Source: Diploptera punctata (lineage: Eukaryota > Arthropoda > Insecta > Blattodea > Blaberidae). Taken from it: a stretch of 64,000 bases of DNA. The notes below the pieces were generated by a model. That model was not told where the DNA came from and searched no databases. It saw only the letters and a list, made by a program, of their open reading frames with translations. The stretch spans positions 5,001-69,000 of the forward strand of contig JASPKZ010003418.1 in the NCBI GenBank assembly GCA_030220185.1, in the 5' to 3' direction. This document shows positions 1-11,130 of the stretch, in pieces (within the stretch, counting starts at the first letter, position 1; each line of letters starts with the position of its first letter). The position numbers and the translations under genes are program-made.

Positions 1-345
1 ATGTATGTATGTATGGATGTATGCATGTATTCATGTATGCATGTATGTATGTATGTATGTATGTATGATGGATGTATGTATGTATGTATGTATGTATGTA
101 TGCATGCATGTATGTATGCATGTATGTATGCATGTATGTATGTATGTATGTATGTATGTATGTATGTATGTATGTATGTATGTATGTATGTATGTATGTA
201 TGTATGTATGTATGTATGTATGTATGTATGTATGTATGTATGTAGTAGTATGTGTATGTATGTATGTAGTATGTATGTTATGTATGTATGTATGTATGTA
301 ATGTATGTATGTATGTATGTATGTATGTATGTGTATGTATGTATG

Positions 346-376
<31 letters not shown>

Positions 377-413
377 TGTATGTATGTATGTATGTATGTA
401 TTATATACATACA
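1..413. repeat. (ATGT)n tetranucleotide microsatellite
   Basis: About 410 bp of near-perfect ATGT units with occasional ATGC, ATGG and GTAGT variants. All frames stay open because the unit has no in-frame stop, so the long Met-Tyr-Val-Cys reading frames here are artefacts. The array runs directly into module B of the composite repeat, whose matching segment elsewhere reads aaatgtatttagtatttacc, so the microsatellite probably expanded from an ATGTAT seed inside that repeat. It continues past the left window edge. Confidence 0.95.
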
Positions 414-700
414 TTATGTATTTAGTATTTACCTGATAAAGGAAGACGTTACGCATTGTTCATTATGGGTTATAAATCGATTTAACCTGTGGAAAATCTA
501 TATTTTATTACGTTCAGATTAAAAAGTTACTTTTTCATTTTTACAATCAGTGGCGTTGCTCCGTAACGTAAGTTATTTACTACGTCAACATTTTTGTTAT
601 TGCTTTGTTACGAAATTTATAATTTTAATAAAAACGTAAAATGATGCTTAGCGGAAGTATATATATATGTTATTTATTAAGTCAATGCACACAGACACAG

Positions 701-770
<70 letters not shown>

Positions 771-852
771 GTCTATGTGTCTGTGTGTGTTATACTTAAA
801 TTTTTGACGTTGCGTAATGTAAGCTTAATATGACATGATAAGCAATATATAT
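414..852 (+). repeat. Composite repeat module B (partial) with CA/TA/TG core
   Basis: Matches module B at about 34503-34970, 41303-42257 and 43990-44546 (forward) and 8036-8500 and 10665-11095 (reverse). Shared landmarks are the GTGGCGTTGCTCCG block near 550 and the TGCTTTGTTACGAAATTTAT block near 600. At 690-790 a (CA)n-(TA)n-(TG)n tract is self-complementary and could form a hairpin. The module ends just before the A2 Helitron-like end. No coding capacity is seen; the class of B on its own is unknown to me. Confidence 0.75.
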
Positions 853-1284
853 TAACCAATATCCGGCGTGCGTTGCTTTACCTAAATAGATGTTAGTGTG
901 CTTTTCTTTGCATTTAGTTGAATAAGTAAAGGGAAAAATAAATCTCTGCATCCGATTTTCTTGGCATCAATAATAGACAAAAATGGATAGATATTGTGAG
1001 TTAGCCTTAAAAGATAAGAACATATGCAGTCGCGGACTGTTGTATACATTTTTTTGAGATATTCAATTCTGTGTACAATTGTAATTTGTGTATTTTTTAT
1101 GGTTTAGGCAGCGTAAGCCATTTAAGGTAAAAAAGAGACCTTTCACATTTTTCACTACAATGGATATTTTTTAAGGGTGCAGGAGTTGAGTATCTCAACT
1201 CTCTTATATCCAAATATTCATCCCGGGAATCTCCTGAAAAAAACATCACATTCGGATCAATGGTATGGCCGCGCATAAAGTATG
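853..1284 (-). mobile_element. Helitron-like A2 module
   Basis: Reverse-oriented member of the A2 family. Its 3' terminus (left side) is degenerate at the GGCGTGCG block. The 5' part carries the family landmark GGTATGGCCGCGCATAAAG near 1265. The inner conserved block TTAGGCAGCGTAAGCC lies near 1104. Non-autonomous, with no coding capacity. The Helitron assignment comes from better preserved copies such as 9775-10316 and 45768-46567. Confidence 0.7.
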
Positions 1285-2440
1285 CGACAGACTCGTAGTC
1301 GTGGTATATTTAATTATGTCCAAGGATATGGGTTCATGGACGATTGAGCTCCGGACTATTTGGGTTCAGGTTTCGGTAGAACAATGGACTTATATCTCGG
1401 GAATCCGTGAGAAAGGATGTTCAACTGGGGGAAAAAAAAGAGTAAGTAGGCCCGGTGTGCTGTCTTGTAATTGATCGATACACTTTTATTTTCACTCGTT
1501 GTTTACATTTGTCGTATTAGACGACGATTTGACGCGAAGGCTGTTGGTGGGTCAGAACTAATAATGTTTATAACACTCAACCAAGCGATGTGCCATCTGT
1601 ACTGACACTCACGTTAGTAACTTAATTTTCGCCTAGTAATGTGATGTGCCTTGCACCGGCACATTCGCTCGTTGCTACTACTCGCAACGGACTACCGAAC
1701 TGACACTGGTTTTCGCTAAATACAATTATTTATTATTTCTGAGTGGGCCGGCATTAGCCCCTTCCACCAAAAGTCTTAGCGTCTCACAAAAGTTTATAAG
1801 TTACACTAATTTTGATTGGTAAATTATATCTTAGGGGCGTTATCGGGGGTGTTAAACTTAGACGTTTGTGGCCTCGTCCCCCCTCCCTTTAAATTAATTG
1901 CCTCATAATATATTTCAAGGGTTGAGCAAATGGAGTGGTCTTTAATATAGGACGCTATCGTCTGTCGGCATCTACCTTATGTCGCCAAAGAAGGTACCCG
2001 CTGTTAGCGATATGTCCTAGTTAAAATTGGTTTGGGGATAACTCTTTCCACAAGTTACCTAGGAAAATCCAATTGCTTGTTTGTGACTTCCCAGCCTTTT
2101 CTATGAAGTTTTTGGGCTTAGCATTGTTATAACAAGTTAATAATAGTGCATTCTTGTAAGTCCTTTTAACAAAGGAAACTGCAGACTTTTTCCCCATTGT
2201 ATAAGGGCTTACGGTTCCATTGTATGATGTTTACTAGTTTCGTTCATTACAATAGCAGAGGTCAAGGTCTATGACCGGCGCTAATTGCTTGATACTAGTG
2301 TTTTATTTATTGCTTATGCAATTATTTTGTGGTAGGTTATATCATTTTAAATTTGTTACCATTGAATTCCTGATTTAATTCCAATTCATTTGAATATAAA
2401 TATCCCCTACTTCTGATAATAATTACAGGTTAATAAAAAA
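1285..2440. other. Unrecognised interspersed sequence
   Basis: About 1.15 kb between an A2 module and the Penelope inverted repeat. I see no long open frame with family motifs, no terminal repeats and no tRNA-like sequence. A GC-richer block lies around 1630-2010. It could be an old LTR or DNA-element remnant or unique intronic sequence; nothing here decides between these. Confidence 0.5.
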
Positions 2441-3989
2441 TTAATATAAAATTATAGAATATTCACCTGAAAGGTCCGTCTCCTCAACTTAATTATCATT
2501 TAACTGTAGCGCTTTCGGGACTTGTCCCATCATCGGCAGGATTCAAAACTGGTGTTTCACTGAAGATCTGGTAGAGGGGGTTGCATGTATTTGGTTCGTT
2601 TTCGTTTATCAGGCTGTCGTTGTGAGCTGCTTTCATGATTTCCATCTCTTCGAGTACGTTTATCTTCGCTGGATTATTTTCTCTGTGCATTACTGTTAGG
2701 GTGTTTTCAATATTTAACATGCGATGTCCTTCATGGATAACGTGTTTTGCATAGCTTGATTTACCTTCTGCGTGAATGAAGTCTCGAAAATGTTCTTTGA
2801 ATCTGATGTTAAAACTCCTGTTTGTCCTTCCTATATAAAATTTGTTGCAGTCCTTACATGTCAGTTTTATAAACTCCTTTGCTGTTGAAAATGTTATTTT
2901 CTTCAATGTTATTGTTTATTATGTTGTTTAATTTGTTATTGGTTCTGTATGCTATTTTTACGTTTTTATCGGCTTTCTTTAGTGCATTGGCTAATTTTGT
3001 TGTTTCTTTTCCTGTGTATGTAAGTGTTATCCATGTTTTCTTGTTGTTGTCAGATTCTTTTTCTAGTTTAGTTATGTTGGTTATGTTGTTCTTCCTTTTT
3101 GTTTTTTTACGAGCTTATCTATGAATTCTTCATTATAGCCATTGGTTTTTGCCATATACTTAATGTAGTTGAGTTCTTGGATATAATTGTCTTTGCTTAA
3201 TGGGAGTTTCAACATTCTACTGACTAAGCTATTAAATGTACTAATTTTCTGTTGAAAAGGGTGTGTAGAATTTTTGTTTATGGCCAGAGCATTGTTTGTG
3301 GGTTTCCGGTAGATACCGATTTCTAGTTTATTGTTGTGTAGATTTTTGGTTATAGACAAATCTAAGTAGTTTATGCTGTTGTTAACTTCTATTTCTTCGG
3401 TGAAAGTGATTTTTTCATGCATGTTGTTTAAGTCTTGTAGTATTTTCTTTTTCTTTTCTGTTTTCATTTTCATATATTACTAGTACATCATCGACATATC
3501 GTGTTATTAGTTTTATGTTGAATTTGTGTATTAGTTCCTCAAAATGTTTTATTTTCCAGTTCTTGTAGGAAGATTTCTGCCATTATTCCAGATGTAGGAC
3601 TCCCCATCGGATCCCGTCTTCTTGAATAAATAGTTCATTGTTAAATTGGAAGTAATTTTGCTTTATTGTTGTTGTTATTAGTTTGTTTAACTGATTGATA
3701 TAGTTATCTTCAAGTTTACTGTCTGTTAGTTTTTTTGTTTTATTATGTTTGCTGTTTCGTTTATCGGGATATTAGTGTACAGGTTTTTTATGTCGAATGA
3801 CGTCATTTTAGTATTCCTATTGATTTCTAAATGCTGTAGTTTGTCTGCTAGTTCAAATGAGTTCTTAATTGTGTAACGATTTTCAAGTTTGACATCATTT
3901 TTCATTTTCTGAGCGACTAATTTGGAAATTTTATAGTTAGGAGCATTCATGCAATTAACAACTGGTCTTATGGGAATGTTGTCTTTATG
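2441..3989 (-). mobile_element. Penelope-like element, left arm of inverted pair
   Basis: Minus-strand copy of a Penelope-like retroelement, the reverse complement of 4241-5787. Reading right to left it encodes RT palm segments, a linker and, at 2496-2906, a C-terminal GIY-YIG endonuclease (CKDCNKFYIGRT followed by RFKEH). GIY-YIG fused to RT is diagnostic of the Penelope group. Frames are broken near 3105 and 3600. The 3' end (left) lies just beyond the stop near 2496, ending around the GGAGACGGACC block. Confidence 0.9.
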
Positions 3990-4244
3990 GATTTTTGGAA
4001 GGGCTTTCATTACTGGTGGTGAGGGAGTATTATTTACCCATTTGGCGTTTTTGTATTTGTTATGTTCATTATTGGTTGTGTTGGTGATTAGAGGGCACGA
4101 TTTTAGTGCTTCTTTTATTTGTCTGCTATACTTTCCTGTGGGATCTTTTTCTATTTTTTTGAAATTGTTTTCTTTTATAAATTGCTTGGTTTTATTGATG
4201 TATTCTTCCTTTTCCATAATAACTATTGTGTTGCCCTTGTCCAT
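3726..4244 (-). pseudogene. Penelope-like RT, N-terminal half (172-codon open segment)
   Basis: Open segment with the Penelope RT signatures ALPKIHKDNIPIRPVVN, then SFDIKNLYTNIPI, which holds the first catalytic Asp. It contains the only copy in this pair of the part upstream of HKDNIP, at 3990-4244, starting MDKGNTIVIMEKEEYI. The segment ends with a frameshift just after NETANIIKQK. The YVDD box lies further on, in the decayed part of this arm, so the enzyme is not functional as it stands. It is 5' truncated relative to complete family members, which have a longer N-terminal extension. Confidence 0.88.
3990..4240. other. Spacer of the Penelope inverted repeat
   Basis: The 251 bp between the two arms. 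It is single-copy here: it is minus-strand Penelope coding sequence (RT residues before HKDNIP) present only in the left copy, because the right copy is truncated at that point and joined in opposite orientation at 4240/4241. Confidence 0.85.
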
Positions 4245-4624
4245 AAAGACAACATTCCCATAAGACCAGTTGTTAATTGCATGAATGCTCCTAACTATAA
4301 AATTTCCAAATTAGTCGCTCAGAAAATGAAAAATGATGTCAAACTTGAAAATCGTTACACAATTAAGAACTCATTTGAACTAGCAGACAAACTACAGCAT
4401 TTAGAAATCAATAGGAATACTAAAATGACGTCATTCGACATAAAAAACCTGTACACTAATATCCCGATAAACGAAACAGCAAACATAATAAAACAAAAAC
4501 TAACAGACAGTAAACTTGAAGATAACTATATCAATCAGTTTAAACAAACTAATAACAACAACAAATAAAGCAAAATTACTTCCAATTTAACAATGAACTA
4601 TTTATTCAAGAAGACGGGATCCCG

Positions 4625-5203
4625 ATGGGGAGTCCTACATCTGGAATAATGGCAGAAATCTTCCTACAAGAACTGGAAAATAAACATTTTGAGGAATTAA
4701 TACACAAATTCAACATAAAACTAATAACACGATATGTCGATGATGTACTAGTAATATATGAAAATGAAAACAGAAAAGAAAAAGAAATACTACAAGACTT
4801 AAACAACATGCATGAAAAAATCACTTTCACCGAAGAAATAGAAGTTAACAACAGCATAAACTACTTAGATTTGTCTATAACCAAAAATCTACACAACAAT
4901 AAACTAGAAATCGGTATCTACCGGAAACCCACAAACAATGCTCTGGCCATAAACAAAAATTCTACACACCCTTTTCAACAGAAAATTAGTACATTTAATA
5001 GCTTAGTCAGTAGAATGTTGAAACTCCCATTAAGCAAAGACAATTATATCCAAGAACTCAACTACATTAAGTATATGGCAAAAACCAATGGCTATAATGA
5101 AGAATTCATAGATAAGCTCGTAAAAAAACAAAAAAGGAAGAACAACATAACCAACATAACTAAACTAGAAAAGAATCTGACAACAACAAGAAAACATGGA
5201 TAA
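4625..5203 (+). pseudogene. Penelope-like RT, C-terminal palm and thumb segment
   Basis: 192-codon open segment with MGSPTSGIMAEIFLQ (RT motif B region), the RYVDDVLVIYENEN catalytic box, and the IYRKPTN thumb-proximal motif typical of Penelope RTs. A frameshift near 5170-5200 separates it from the downstream endonuclease reading (LTCKDCNKFYIGRT, then SYAKHVIHEGH). All visible catalytic Asp residues are kept, so decay is by indels rather than active-site loss. Confidence 0.9.
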
Positions 5204-5537
5204 CACTTACATACACAGGAAAAGAAACAACAAAATTAGCCAATGCCACTAAGAAAGCCGATAAAAACGTAAAAATAGCATACAGAACCAATAACAAATT
5301 AAACAACATAATAAACAATAACATTGAAGAAAATAACATTTTCAACAGCAAAGGAGTTTATAAACTGACATGTAAGGACTGCAACAAATTTTATATAGGA
5401 AGGACAAACAGGAGTTTTAACATCAGATTCAAAGAACATTTTCGAGACTTCATTCACGCAGAAGGTAAATCAAGCTATGCAAAACACGTTATCCATGAAG
5501 GACATCGCATGTTAATATTGAAAACACCCTAACAGTA

Positions 5538-5732
5538 ATGCACAGAGAAAATAATCCAGCGAAGATAAACATACTCGAAGAGATGGAAATCATGAAAGCA
5601 GCTCACAACGACAGCCTGATAAACGAAAACGAACCAAATACATGCAACCCCCTCTACCAGATCTTCAGTGAAACACCAGTTTTGAATCCTGCCGATGATG
5701 GGACAAGTCCCGAAAGCGCTACAGTTAAATGA
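5538..5732 (+). pseudogene. GIY-YIG endonuclease C-terminal segment (Penelope)
   Basis: Last segment of the endonuclease domain, out of frame with the GIY-YIG core because a base is missing near 5513 relative to the left arm. The same peptide, with I instead of V at one site, ends the left-arm reading at 2496. The tail EMEIMKAAHNDSLINENEPN is shared by both arms. Confidence 0.8.
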
Positions 5733-5904
5733 TAATTAAGTTGAGGAGACGGACCTTTCAGGTGAATATTCTATAATTTTATATTAATTTTGAATAAACC
5801 TCAACGGAACACATCATGAATCTTATAAAAGTTGATTAGGTTAATAAATTATTCACCTTTAATAATAGTACTTATTTATCTGAAATAAGAGACTGAGTGA
5901 ATGA

Positions 5905-6215
5905 CTTGCCACAAGTACGAACAAACAAATAACATTCATTTATATATATAGGATGAAATAGTGGTACTAGTAGTAGCTTATACATTTTCCTATCGTTCGT
6001 ATTTTTTGAATAAATCGAAAATTATTGTGCATAAATTACATATTTGTGACAAAACGTAAAAGAAAGTGCTAGAATTTCGGCCACTGTGCGACCTCTAGTA
6101 AATAGTAAATATGAAATAAGTTTCTATTTTTAAATCCTTTTTTAATATTTAGATATAAATAAAAAAAAACAAAATCAATATTTGCTTGTACTTGCTGTGT
6201 AAATTAATTTTAATT
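5905..6215 (-). repeat. Helitron A2 5' end fragment plus spacer module C
   Basis: A short piece of the A2 5' end (AAGTACGAACAAACAAATAA near 5917) runs into module C (TACATTTTCCTATCGTTCG near 5980, GTGCGACCTCTAGTAAATA near 6085). C recurs at about 9372-9774 (reverse), 31921-32280, 36295-36620, 42796-43082 and 44938-45303, always between an A2 and an A1 module when intact. Confidence 0.7.
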
Positions 6216-6219
6216 TCAG

Positions 6220-7862
6220 TGAGCTTTTAGCTTTGGACTCATACAAAGCTATTAGCCCGGCTCATAGTAAACAGGGGGCTTAGGCTGTAACTGTTTACAA
6301 CTTAATACTTGACAGCCGCTTTCTTGTCGCGGGGGTGAACACTAATATATTAGTGACTAAATCCTCTCAGGGACCCAGTCTCTCGGGGTATATCGAGAGC
6401 CCTTGTCCAGGGACACGGACGAAGACCTTAACGGCAAGAACAACAAGATGGAACAAGCTTTTAAATGTTGTAATTGGCGGAAGAGGCAACCCTCTCCTTA
6501 GGGCGAAAAATAAGTACCCATCTCCGGGGTAACAAGGAAAAAGCCCTCAACGGTCTGAGAAGAGCGGAAGAGGCAACCCTCCCACTAGGGCTGATTTAAT
6601 GGGAGGTTATGACGATGAACCTTAATAAGGCAGCCCCTTCCATCGTCTTACTCTGCGATGTGCCAGTAACACCTTCAGGGGACAATCTACATTACTAAAT
6701 GTTCTCATGAAAGCAACCGGATTGACCATACGAAGACAACTAAAGCAAGATATAGGACTAAAGATTTAGGTATATCTGAACTAATGAAAATTGGCACTTG
6801 GAATGCAAGAGGCATTATATATAAAGAACCAGAACTAGAAGACGAATTAAGTAAGATGAATATAGATATAGTAGTTATTACTCAAACTTAAAAAAAAATA
6901 AAAGGATCTAAAGAACTGAGAAAATACTTATTCATTTATCATGGAATACCTCATCATAAACGTGCCTCGGCTGGAATAGCAATAATGATAAAAAATAATG
7001 AAAAAAGAAAGAATACATAGATACGAATTTATAAATGAAAGAATAATAAAATTAAGACTGCGTATACCCGCGACCCTCGGGACCAGAGGCAAGGAGCATA
7101 ACCACTAGTCCACCGTCATAAATAAAACAAAAATGATTACCTTATTTTAATGGGAGATTTCAATACACGCATAGAAAATAAACCAATACCAGAAACCATA
7201 GGTAAACATGGTGAAATAACTATAAATAATAATGGAAAACTTTTAATAGACTTCGTCACCTATAATAGCTTTAAGTAACGAATACCTTTTTTCCACACTT
7301 AGATATTCACAAATATACATGGAGTGCCAGAGGAAGTAGAAGTATAATCGATTATGTAATTGTAAATACAAACTTTCAAATTTAGTTCATGGTACTAGAG
7401 TATATAGAAGGCCTGATATTAATTCTGATCTTTTTTAGTGATGTCTAAAATAGCTATTCCAACCCGATGGAAGAAATTACAGTACAAGATGGAAAATAAT
7501 GAAACATTTAAAGTTCACCTATTACAACAATAATCCATTAAAGACCTATATCAAAAGAGATTAGACCAGTATATTGCAGAAAATCTTACACGTAGAAATA
7601 TACATTAAAAATGGGATGAGAATAAAAGAACAATAACTCAAGCTGCAAAAGAATCTTTAGGAATGAGAAAGAAATCATATTATAAAAACATTAAAAATTT
7701 GGAATGAGGACGTAGAACATCTAATAAAATGAAAAGGAAACGGCGTATCTACATTATCTTAATAGGAAAACAAATGAATAATTAATTGAATACAAAAGAA
7801 AAAGCGCAATATTTCGTAGAGAAATTATAAAAACTAAAAGAACAAAGAGGGATAATTTTAAA
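6220..7862 (+). pseudogene. Decayed LINE: 5' UTR and AP-type endonuclease
   Basis: Remnant of a non-LTR retrotransposon. A GC-richer 5' region holds the repeated phrase GGAAGAGGCAACCCTC (6480 and 6570). From 6786 comes an AP-endonuclease start (MKIGTWNARGI), then MGDFNTRIENKPIPETIGKH (GDFN catalytic box) near 7150, and SIIDYVIVNTN near 7345. The linker to RT is legible to about 7860, where a CA/TA/TG microsatellite begins and the element stops. Many stops and shifts; non-functional. Family probably RTE-like. Confidence 0.75.
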
Positions 7863-7864
7863 TT

Positions 7865-7996
7865 GTACACACACACACACACATATATATGTATATGTGT
7901 GTGTAAGTGTGTGTGTGTGTGTGTGTGTATGTACGTCTGTGCATTGATTTAATATAAGCACACACACACACACACAACATATATATTATATTATAG

Positions 7997-8032
<36 letters not shown>

Positions 8033-8035
8033 TTC
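7865..8035. repeat. CA/TA/TG microsatellite cluster
   Basis: Alternating (CA)n, (TA)n and (TG)n runs. Several are mutually complementary and able to fold. It corresponds to the AT-rich tail of module B and forms the boundary at which the LINE remnant ends. Confidence 0.85.
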
Positions 8036-8590
8036 CGCTACGCAACATTTAACGTTAGTATTACAAATATAAATTTCGTAACAAAGCAATAACATAAATA
8101 TTAGCGTAATAAATACTTATGTTGCGGAGCAGCGCCACTAAGGTTAAAATTGAAAAAGGAAGTTTTTAATTAGAATTTAATAAAATATATATATATTACA
8201 GATTAAATCTGTATATAACCGTAAATTTGTGGAATAAAGAATGCGCAACTCTTCCTTTATAAGATAAATAATAAATACATAAGAAATAATATATTTATCG
8301 CAGATTAAATTTTTGAAAATATATTATGCGTTGTACTGTTCACATTTGAAAGCAAACTGCTTATACATTATAAAAAAATTAAATATAATACTTGAAATGT
8401 TCTGTTTTATATATATGCAGATACGAATATGTTATTCTAATTACAAACGTAACGTTGAAATAAATATATTCCTGCTTGTAATTTATATACATGTACATAC
8501 ACATCCCTTCTTCTTTGTTTGTCTCTCACTCCGACCCGTCAATTTTATATCTATGCCAAGGTATAATGGAAGTGCGACAATTTTTTATTA
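8036..8590 (-). repeat. Composite repeat modules B and D, reverse orientation
   Basis: Starts at TTTCCGCTACGCAACATTTA (reverse of the module B end) and continues through the GTTGCGGAGC and ATTCCTGC landmarks. It passes into module D (CATCCCTTCTTCTTTGTTTG, TCCGACCCGTCAAT). D leads directly into an A1 Helitron-like end at 8595. The same B-D-A1 order recurs at 10665-12886, where a LINE is inserted. Confidence 0.75.
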
Positions 8591-8594
8591 TTTA

Positions 8595-9371
8595 CTAGCT
8601 AATACCCGGCGTGCGCTGCTACCCCTAAATAAATGAAAATTAATGTGCTTTTTATGTTTAGTTGAATGAGTGAAAGGAAAAATAATTATAATTTTATATT
8701 TTTAGATACCCTGTGCTGATTATCCGGCGTTGCTCGGGAATCTGTTCATCCCGAACTTCTTGGCATAAAAGAGCTGAAAGACAAAATCCGTTATTTTGAG
8801 TTATCCGTAAAAGAATACCCGCCATGTGTTGTTATGCTTGCATAACAATCTACGCACTTGTCTCGATCCTCTTGGCATCCATGAAAGACAAAAATGTATA
8901 TTGTGATTTATCCGCAAGAGTCAATAATAATAAAATGCATATCAAATTCTGTTGAGATTATTTAGTAGTATACACAATTATAACAAAGTTTAGTACGACG
9001 GCACCTGCCAACAGGTACATTATAATGTTCATCTATTATCTTATATCCGTAAGAGATAAACATATGCTGTTACGTACGTTTTTGTAGGGCTTTTCGAGAT
9101 AATCAATACTGAGTACATTAGTTTTGTGTATTTGTTATGGTTTAGGCAGCGTAAGCCATTTAAGGGTCCAAATAGCTATATTTTTCACGTTTTTACTACA
9201 AAGGGCGGATTATAAGAGCGTAGAATTTGAGTATTACAACTCTTTTATAGCCTAAGTTCATCCCGGGAATTTCATGAACATTTTCAACAAACCCCATTAC
9301 ATTCAGATGAACGGTATAGCCGCGCAAAAATTTCGAACAAACAAACAAACAAACATCAATTGTTATATATG
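8595..9371 (-). mobile_element. Helitron-like A1 element, minus strand
   Basis: Non-autonomous element of the A1 family. On the minus strand the 3' end reads hairpin, GGGTATTAG, CTAG, then T, which is the Helitron 3' signature. The 5' end lies in the AAACAAACAAACATCAA tract near 9350. It contains the A1-specific internal part GGCACCTGCCAACAGGTAC near 9000, absent from A2. No coding capacity; it would depend on a Rep/helicase supplied in trans. Confidence 0.75.
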
Positions 9372-9774
9372 TGTGTATGTAATATAGAAGTATGTTTTTT
9401 CTATATAACTCTTGCTTAAAAACAATTTTTTAAAATGCATTCTTTTAAAAAAACCGTTATCTAAGTAAAATTAATTTACTCAACAATTATAAACAATGAA
9501 TATTTTTTTTAATGTATATATGAATATTAAAAAGAATCATAAAATAGAAACATTCTTCATATTTATTATTTACTAGAGAATACTATATATGAATATTAAA
9601 AAGAATCATAAAATAGAAACATTTTTCATATTTATTATTTACTAGAGACCGTATAGCTGCCGAAATTCTAGCACATTTTTTAAAAATGTTTGTCACAAAT
9701 GCGTCATTTATTCACATTAATTCTTTATTTGTTTCCAATATACGATCGATAGGAAAATTTATACTACTACGTCA
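9372..9774 (-). repeat. Module C, reverse, with a 68-bp tandem duplication
   Basis: AT-rich spacer between A1 and A2 modules. Inside it the segment from about 9518 to 9585 (ATATATGAATATTAAAAAG to TTTACTAGAGA) is repeated almost exactly at about 9586-9652, a recent local duplication not seen in other C modules. Confidence 0.75.
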
Positions 9775-10316
9775 TCTATTATACAAAAAATAATGTTTCT
9801 TTTTTCGTACTTTATGCGCGGCCATACCGTTCATCCGATTGTGTTGTTTTTTTTTTGCAAAATGTTCAGAAGTATCCCGGGATGAACATAGCGCTATAAG
9901 AGAGTTGAGATACTCGAATACTGCACCCTTAAAAAATCACCCTTTGTAGTGAAAAACGTGAAAACTCCCTTTTTATAATCCATAAATGGCTTACGCTGCC
10001 TAAGCCATAACAAATACAAAATATTACTAGCGTACAAAAAATTGAATATCTCGAAAAACTGTACAGGAAAGTCAGGGACAGCATATGTTTATATCTTTTA
10101 AGGATAACTAACAATATCTATTCATTTTTTTCTTTTATTGATGCCTAGAAATTCGTGATGTGTAGATTTCCGGGCAACGCCGGGTAATCAACACGGGCTA
10201 TCTAAAAATGATATAAATCTATATTTATTTTTGCTTTTACTTATAAAAGTAAATTCAGAAAAAATAACACATTGCCATCCATTTAGGTGTAGCAGCGCAC
10301 ACCGGGCATTAGCTAA
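9775..10316 (+). mobile_element. Complete Helitron-like A2 element
   Basis: 542 bp with both ends legible: 5' A then TCTATTATACAAAAAATAA, and 3' GGTGTAGCAGCGCACACC, GGGCATTAG, CTAA, T. The stem GGTGT/ACACC is perfect with an 8-nt loop and lies 9 nt before CTAA. Insertion between A and T, 5' TC and a 3' hairpin before CTRR are the established Helitron hallmarks. No terminal inverted repeats or target duplication. No ORF. Confidence 0.8.
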
Positions 10317-10443
10317 TATATATTTCTTATCACGTCATATTAAACTTACATTGCCCAACGTCAAAAAATTAATTATGACACACACACATATATATATATA
10401 TATATGTGTGTGTGTGGGTGGGTGTCCATTGAATTAATAAATA

Positions 10444-10485
<42 letters not shown>

Positions 10486-10500
10486 TATATATACGTAAAC
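10317..10500. repeat. Module B tail with CA/TA/TG hairpin-forming tract
   Basis: Reverse-oriented B tail (AATATATATTTCTTATCACG, then ATTGCCCAACGTCAAAAA) followed by (CA)n(TA)n(TG)n and a long (TA)n run, all low complexity. Confidence 0.75.
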
Positions 10501-10650
10501 ATTCACGGCCGGAGTTGCTGTGATATCTTGTAGATTTTCCGGTCTCAAGACAACACTTGAGGATGCCAGTCGCTGTCTCTGGCGAAACGTTGGGGAACCA
10601 CAAGCCTCACGATCACGGCCTAGAACCCAAAAATCTTCAAGATCATCGTA
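10501..10650. other. Short GC-richer insert inside the B-tail (TA)n tract
   Basis: About 150 bp of complex sequence flanked on both sides by TA repeats. It includes a local hairpin GCCAG...CTGGC at about 10566-10590 followed by GAAACG. It interrupts module B, which resumes at TATATATTTCCGCTAAGCG. It resembles a retroelement terminal region (Penelope- or CR1-like 3' parts can look like this), but I cannot assign it. The hairpin plus GAAAC recalls a hammerhead ribozyme core, but the CUGANGA part does not fit. Confidence 0.45.
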
Positions 10651-10659
10651 ACATATATA

Positions 10660-11095
10660 TATTTCCGCTAAGCGACATTATAAATTTCGTAACAAAGCAA
10701 TTGCATAAATGTTGACGTAATAAATAACTTACCTTGCAGAGCTACGCCACCGAATGTGAAATTGAAGAAGTATGTTTGTAATTTGAATGTAATAAAATAT
10801 AAATATTTCACATGTTAAATCTATTTATAATCGTAAATTTGTGGAATGAACAATGTGAAACTCTTCCTTTACCAGGTAAATACTTAATACATTTAGAAAT
10901 GCCATATTTATCATAGAATAAATGTTTGAAAATATATTACGTGTTGCACTGTTAACATTAGAAAGCTAAGTGCTTACATATTATAACAAATTTATGTATA
11001 AAATTTGAAATGTTTTGTTTTACATATTTTTAGATAAGAATGTGTTATTATAATTACAAATGTAACATTGAAATAAATATATTCCTGCCTGTAAA

Positions 11096-11110
<15 letters not shown>
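10660..11110 (-). repeat. Module B, reverse orientation
   Basis: Near-complete module B in reverse (TTTCCGCTAAGCGACATT to ATATATTCCTGCCTG). Its continuation, module D, resumes at about 12120 after the LINE fragment, so B and D were contiguous before that insertion. Confidence 0.75.
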
Positions 11111-11129
<19 letters not shown>

Positions 11130-11130
11130 A

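Larger units (their letters stand above)
4241..5787 (+). mobile_element. Penelope-like element, right arm of inverted pair
   Basis: Plus-strand copy beginning abruptly at the codons for HKDNIPIRP and ending at the same 3' position as the left arm (ATTTTATATTAA block near 5787). It encodes RT (catalytic RYVDD near 4730) and then GIY-YIG endonuclease (CKDCNKFYIGRT near 5370-5410). Compared with the left arm it has small frame-shifting indels near 5133, 5170 and 5513. The two arms are nearly identical by eye over about 1.55 kb. Confidence 0.9.

Noticed and set aside
1..522. Long open frames rich in Met-Tyr-Val-Cys on both strands
   Set aside because: They are translations of the ATGT microsatellite, whose unit contains no in-frame stop; not genes.
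4119..4568. Apparent 149-codon fusion reading with a hydrophobic start
   Set aside because: It crosses the inverted-repeat junction at 4240/4241; the first part is antisense Penelope sequence, so the fusion is a by-product of the rearrangement.
10555..10600. Hammerhead ribozyme-like hairpin GCCAG...CTGGC followed by GAAAC
   Set aside because: The 5' core does not read CUGANGA in register (TTGAGGA plus an extra T before the stem), and stems I and III could not be drawn convincingly. Kept only as a remark.
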